Source: CAYLSO01 sp964386525
Lineage (GTDB): Bacteria > Eisenbacteria > RBG-16-71-46 > DASYSL01
Length of the DNA: 24,705 nucleotides
Assembly (NCBI GenBank): GCA_964386525.1
Contig: CAYLSO010000149.1
Coordinates: forward strand, 1-24,705
Reading direction: 5' to 3'
This document shows positions 21,978 through 24,705 of the stretch, in pieces; positions within the stretch are counted from its first letter, which is position 1, and the number at the start of each line of letters is the position of its first letter. The position numbers were made by a program, and so were the translations under genes. The notes beneath the pieces were generated by a model. The model had not been told where the DNA came from and searched no databases. It worked only from the letters and a program-made list of their open reading frames with translations.

Positions 21978-23366
21978 GTGTACGGACGGCTGCGGCGGGT
22001 CCACTTCATCGGCATCGGCGGCTCGGGGATGAGCGGCCTGGCCGAGGTGCTGCTCAACCTCGGCTACCGGGTCTCCGGCTCGGACGCGCGGCGCTCCGAG
22101 GCCACCGACCGCCTCAGCCGGCTCGGCGGGCGCATCTTCATCGGCCACGACGCCGGCCAGGCCGAGGGCGCGCAGGCGGTGGTCTACTCGTCGGCGGTGC
22201 CGGCCGGCAACCCGGAGCTCACCTGGGCCCGGGGCGCCGGCCTGCCGGTGATCCCGCGCGCCGAGCTGCTGGCCGAGCTGATGCGCATGAAGTTCGGCGT
22301 GGCGGTGGCGGGGGCGCACGGCAAGACCACGACGACCACGCTGGTCGGCTCGGTCCTGGCGCGCGGCGGCCTCGACCCCACGGTGGTGGTGGGCGGCCGC
22401 GTGCACGCCTTCGGCTCGCACGCGCGCCTCGGGCAGGGGCAGTTCCTGGTGGCCGAGGCGGACGAGTCGGACGGCTCGTTCCTCAAGCTCACGCCGGCCA
22501 TCGCGGTGATCACCAACCTGGATCTCGAGCACGTCGACCACTACGGCGACCTGGACGCCATCCGCGACGCCTTCGTGGCCTTCGCCGACCGCGTGCCGTT
22601 CTACGGCGCGATCATCGGCTGCGCCGACGACCCCGAGGTGATGCGAGTGCTGGGGGCGGCGCGCAGCAAGCGTTCGCTGACCTACGGCCTCGACTCCGGC
22701 GACGTGCAGGCCCGCGAGGTGGAGATGGGGCCGGCGGGGGCGCGCTTCGCCGCCTACTACGGCGAGCGGCGGGTGGGCGAGCTGGAGACGCGGCTGGTCG
22801 GCCGCCACAACGTGCTCAACACCCTGGCCGCGGTGTGCGTCGGCCTCGAGCTGGAGATCCCGTTCGGCCTCATCCGCCTGGGCCTGGCCGAGTCGGCCGG
22901 CGTCGGCCGGCGCTTCGAGGTCAAGGGCGAGGCGGGCGGGGTCCTGGTGGTGGACGACTACGGCCACCACCCGACCGAGATCCAGGCCACGCTGCGCGCC
23001 GCGCGCCTGCACAGCCGCCGCCTGGTGGTGCTCTTTCAGCCGCACCGCTACACGCGCACGCAGGCGCTCTGCGAGCGCTTCGCCGAGTGCTTCGCCGGCG
23101 CCGACCGCGTGCTCGTCTGCGACATCTACCCGGCGGGCGAGAAGCCCATCCCCGGGGTGGGCGCCGAGCTCATCGTGATGGCGGCGCTGGCGCGGGGGCA
23201 CGCGCACGTCGAGTACGCCGGGGAGCTGGCGCGGGCCCAGGCGCGGCTCGCAGAGGTGGCGCAGCCGGGCGACCTGGTCCTCACCCTCGGCGCCGGCGAC
23301 GTGTGGAAAGCGGGCGAGGCCCTCCTCGCGGCGCGCGCGGGCGGGGCGGCGGGAGGTGCGGTGTGA
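21978..23366 (+). CDS. murC: UDP-N-acetylmuramate--L-alanine ligase MurC
   Basis: A 462-residue first-step Mur ligase that adds L-alanine to UDP-MurNAc. It starts VHFIGIGGSGMSGLAEVLL, then VSGSD, VVYSSAVP and the ATP loop AGAHGKTTTTTLVG (Lys116). Next come VAEADESDGSFLKL, ITNLDLEHVDHYG, VGRHNVLNTLAAV, GVGRRFEV, VVDDYGHHPTEIQATL, FQPHRYTRT and LTLGAGDVWKAG, all typical. GTG 21978 has GGAGG six bases upstream, which fixes this start over a GTG further upstream at 21942 inside murG. The stop overlaps ftsQ as GTGA. No murB or ddl gene follows, although these often sit here. Confidence 0.97.
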   Translation: MYGRLRRVHFIGIGGSGMSGLAEVLLNLGYRVSGSDARRSEATDRLSRLGGRIFIGHDAGQAEGAQAVVYSSAVPAGNPELTWARGAGLPVIPRAELLAELMRMKFGVAVAGAHGKTTTTTLVGSVLARGGLDPTVVVGGRVHAFGSHARLGQGQFLVAEADESDGSFLKLTPAIAVITNLDLEHVDHYGDLDAIRDAFVAFADRVPFYGAIIGCADDPEVMRVLGAARSKRSLTYGLDSGDVQAREVEMGPAGARFAAYYGERRVGELETRLVGRHNVLNTLAAVCVGLELEIPFGLIRLGLAESAGVGRRFEVKGEAGGVLVVDDYGHHPTEIQATLRAARLHSRRLVVLFQPHRYTRTQALCERFAECFAGADRVLVCDIYPAGEKPIPGVGAELIVMAALARGHAHVEYAGELARAQARLAEVAQPGDLVLTLGAGDVWKAGEALLAARAGGAAGGAV

Positions 23367-24412
23367 ACGGGCCCGACCGCCAGCCGCCGCGCCCGGCGCG
23401 GGAAGGGCAGGGGGGACCGGCGGCGCCGCCGCGCGCTCCCCGGCCGGCGCGTCAAGCCGGGGGCCACACGCTCTATCACGGCATCGCGCTGCTGCACCCG
23501 CGGGACGCGGCGCGGTTGCGCCGCGGCGGCCCCGGCGCCGGGAGCCCCGGCGCGGGCGGTCGGCGGGCGCTGGCGCGGGCGGCCCGCTTGGGGCTCGCTC
23601 TGGCGCTGGTGGCCGGCGTCGCGGCGGCGGGGTGGCACTGGCGCGCCCCGGCGGCCCGGGCGCTGGCCCGGCTGCGCCCCGGGCGCGCGCCGGTGGCGGT
23701 GTCGGGGCTCGAGTATCTGTCGCCGGCGGAGGTGCTGAAGGCCGCCGGGCTGGGCCCCACCGAGGCGTTCTTCAAGGTCGATCTCGAGCGGGCGCGGCGG
23801 CGGCTGGCGTGCCAGGCGCGCGTGCGCGAGGCGCGCGTGGAGCGCTGGCTCGACGGCCGGGTGCACATCACGATCGTCGAGCGGGTGCCGGCCGTGCTGG
23901 TGCCGCTGGGGCGGCTCACCGAGGCGGACGGCGCCGGGCGCCTGCTGCCCCCCCTGGTCGGCGGCGTGGTGGCGGACCTGCCCGTGGTCACGGGGCTCGC
24001 CGCCCCGCGCGGCGGCTGGATCCGCGAGCCCGGCTACGCCCGCGCCCTGCGCTGGGTGCGGGCGCTGGCCGCGCCGGAGGTCGGACTCGGGGGGCGCGTC
24101 TCGGAGGTGGACGTGGCCGCGGCCGCCGAGACCCGGGTGGTGCTGTCGCCAAGTGGGGTGCGCGTGCTGCTGCCGGACGAGCCGGACGACGTGGAGGAAC
24201 TGTCGGCCCTGCGCATCGTGCTGGCCGATCTGGCGGCCAAGCAGCAGGAGCCGGTCCTCATCGATTGCCGCGTGCGCGGCCAGGCCGTGGTGCGCGCCGT
24301 GGCGCAGCCGGCGGCGGACGGCGAGGGCAAGGCGACGACAGCCGAAGGAACGAAGCCGGACGAGGAAGCAGCGGGTGCGGCCCGGGATCGGGCCGTCCCC
24401 GCCAAGGTCTAG
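23363..24412 (+). CDS. ftsQ: Cell division protein FtsQ (POTRA domain)
   Basis: A 349-residue bitopic membrane protein of the FtsQ/DivIB family. It has a long, Pro/Gly/Arg-rich cytoplasmic N-terminus (about 70 residues), one membrane span at about 74-93 (LGLALALVAGVAAAGW), and a POTRA domain at about 110-183 (VSGLEYLSPAEVLKAAGL, FFKVDLERARRRL, ARVERWLDGRVHITIVERVPAVLVPLG). A beta domain reading VVTGLAAPR...VSEVDVAA...VRVLLP follows. The last ~35 residues are charged and probably disordered (GEGKATTAEGTKPDEEAAG). FtsQ scaffolds FtsL/FtsB and controls FtsWI. GTG overlaps the murC stop, with GGGAGGTG five bases ahead. Ends before a 96-bp gap with two hairpins. Confidence 0.92.
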   Translation: MNGPDRQPPRPAREGQGGPAAPPRAPRPARQAGGHTLYHGIALLHPRDAARLRRGGPGAGSPGAGGRRALARAARLGLALALVAGVAAAGWHWRAPAARALARLRPGRAPVAVSGLEYLSPAEVLKAAGLGPTEAFFKVDLERARRRLACQARVREARVERWLDGRVHITIVERVPAVLVPLGRLTEADGAGRLLPPLVGGVVADLPVVTGLAAPRGGWIREPGYARALRWVRALAAPEVGLGGRVSEVDVAAAAETRVVLSPSGVRVLLPDEPDDVEELSALRIVLADLAAKQQEPVLIDCRVRGQAVVRAVAQPAADGEGKATTAEGTKPDEEAAGAARDRAVPAKV

Positions 24413-24424
24413 GGAGCATCGGAT

Positions 24425-24456
24425 CGGGAGGCGGTCTCCCGGGTGAAGCACACCCG
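24425..24456 (+). promoter_or_regulatory. Two overlapping hairpins in the ftsQ-ftsA spacer
   Basis: CGGGAG (24425-24430) pairs with CTCCCG (24436-24441), and CGGGTG (24440-24445) pairs with CACCCG (24451-24456). Both have 6-bp perfect stems and 5-base loops. They share bases 24440-24441, so they cannot both form fully and may be alternative structures. They sit 13-44 bases after the ftsQ stop and 53 bases before the ftsA ATG, with no T-run. A regulatory role is a guess. Confidence 0.45.
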
Positions 24457-24508
24457 CGGGCGGGAAGCCTCGGACGGGCCCATGCGAACGGAGAAAAGAG
24501 GGAAACCG

Positions 24509-24705
24509 ATGGCCCACGCGCGAGCCTACGTCGGCCTCGACATCGGGACGACGAAGATCAGCGCCATCATCGCCGAGGTGGAGAAGGGCGGCAGCGTCAA
24601 GATCGTGGGCGTCGGGGTGGCGCCCTCGGAGGGCCTGCGCCGCGGCGTGGTGGTGAACCTGGAGAAGACCGTGGCCTCCATCACCAAGGCGGTGGAGGAG
24701 GCCGA
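24509..24705 (+). CDS. ftsA: Cell division protein FtsA, N-terminal part (cut by window end)
   Basis: The first 65 codons are visible: a short start followed by YVGLDIGTTKISAIIAEVE, the phosphate-1 loop of the actin-like ATPase fold. Then come VGVGVAPSEGLRRGVVVNLEKTVASI and TKAVEEA, as in FtsA. FtsA tethers FtsZ filaments to the membrane and recruits later division proteins. The start is ATG 24509, six bases after AGAGGGA; ATG 24482 is in frame but would add a nine-residue basic leader and lose that ribosome site. The frame runs off the right edge, and ftsZ is expected beyond it. Confidence 0.92.
   Translation, partial: MAHARAYVGLDIGTTKISAIIAEVEKGGSVKIVGVGVAPSEGLRRGVVVNLEKTVASITKAVEEA

Noticed and set aside
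1..24705. CRISPR arrays, tRNA/rRNA genes, insertion sequences, integrases
   Set aside because: No spaced repeats, cloverleaf-like sequences, transposase motifs or terminal inverted repeats were seen by eye on either strand.

Overview
The window is very GC-rich (roughly 70-75% by eye) and almost fully coding. Codons are strongly G/C-ending and about half of the starts are GTG. The right-hand 15 kb is a nearly complete division and cell-wall (dcw) cluster on the plus strand. Its order is mraZ, a STAS-domain gene, rsmH, ftsL, ftsI, murE, murF, mraY, murD, ftsW, murG, murC, ftsQ and ftsA, the last cut by the window end. MurE carries the DNPR motif of meso-diaminopimelate-adding enzymes, so the wall is probably of the Gram-negative type.

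The left-hand 9 kb encodes envelope-polysaccharide functions and one exported protein. In order these are: the 3' part of a glycosyltransferase, a YfhO-type membrane protein, a dolichol-phosphate-mannose-synthase-like GT2 enzyme, a secreted beta-propeller protein ending in a FlgD/T9SS-like module, a FemAB/GNAT-like acyltransferase, a GT4 glycosyltransferase, and a SAM methyltransferase on the minus strand. The GT2-YfhO pair resembles the lipid-phosphate-sugar pathway of Bacillus (CsbB-YfhO), in which a cytoplasmic enzyme loads a sugar on a polyprenyl phosphate and a polytopic enzyme uses it outside.

The secreted propeller with a PNP...GR...WDG...G-x-Y-F tail, the two-PASTA FtsI and the unusual FtsW PNLSS motif suggest an uncultured lineage of or near the FCB superphylum, for example Eisenbacteria, Krumholzibacteria or Latescibacteria. 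That placement is inference only.

The 230 bp before mraZ is the only clearly AT-containing control region. It holds a sigma70-like promoter (TTGACG, 18 bp, TATGTT). From about the transcription start run four perfectly phased 10-bp direct repeats (consensus NCGYGGTGAA), which read as an MraZ operator. Downstream genes overlap by GTGA or ATGA or sit 1-14 bp apart, so one long, translationally coupled transcript is likely. The two larger gaps in the cluster, ftsL-ftsI (95 bp) and ftsQ-ftsA (96 bp), each contain paired hairpins.

The most unusual content is the STAS-domain protein translationally coupled between mraZ and rsmH, in which the usual phosphorylatable serine is lost. No mobile elements, CRISPR arrays, tRNAs or rRNAs were seen.
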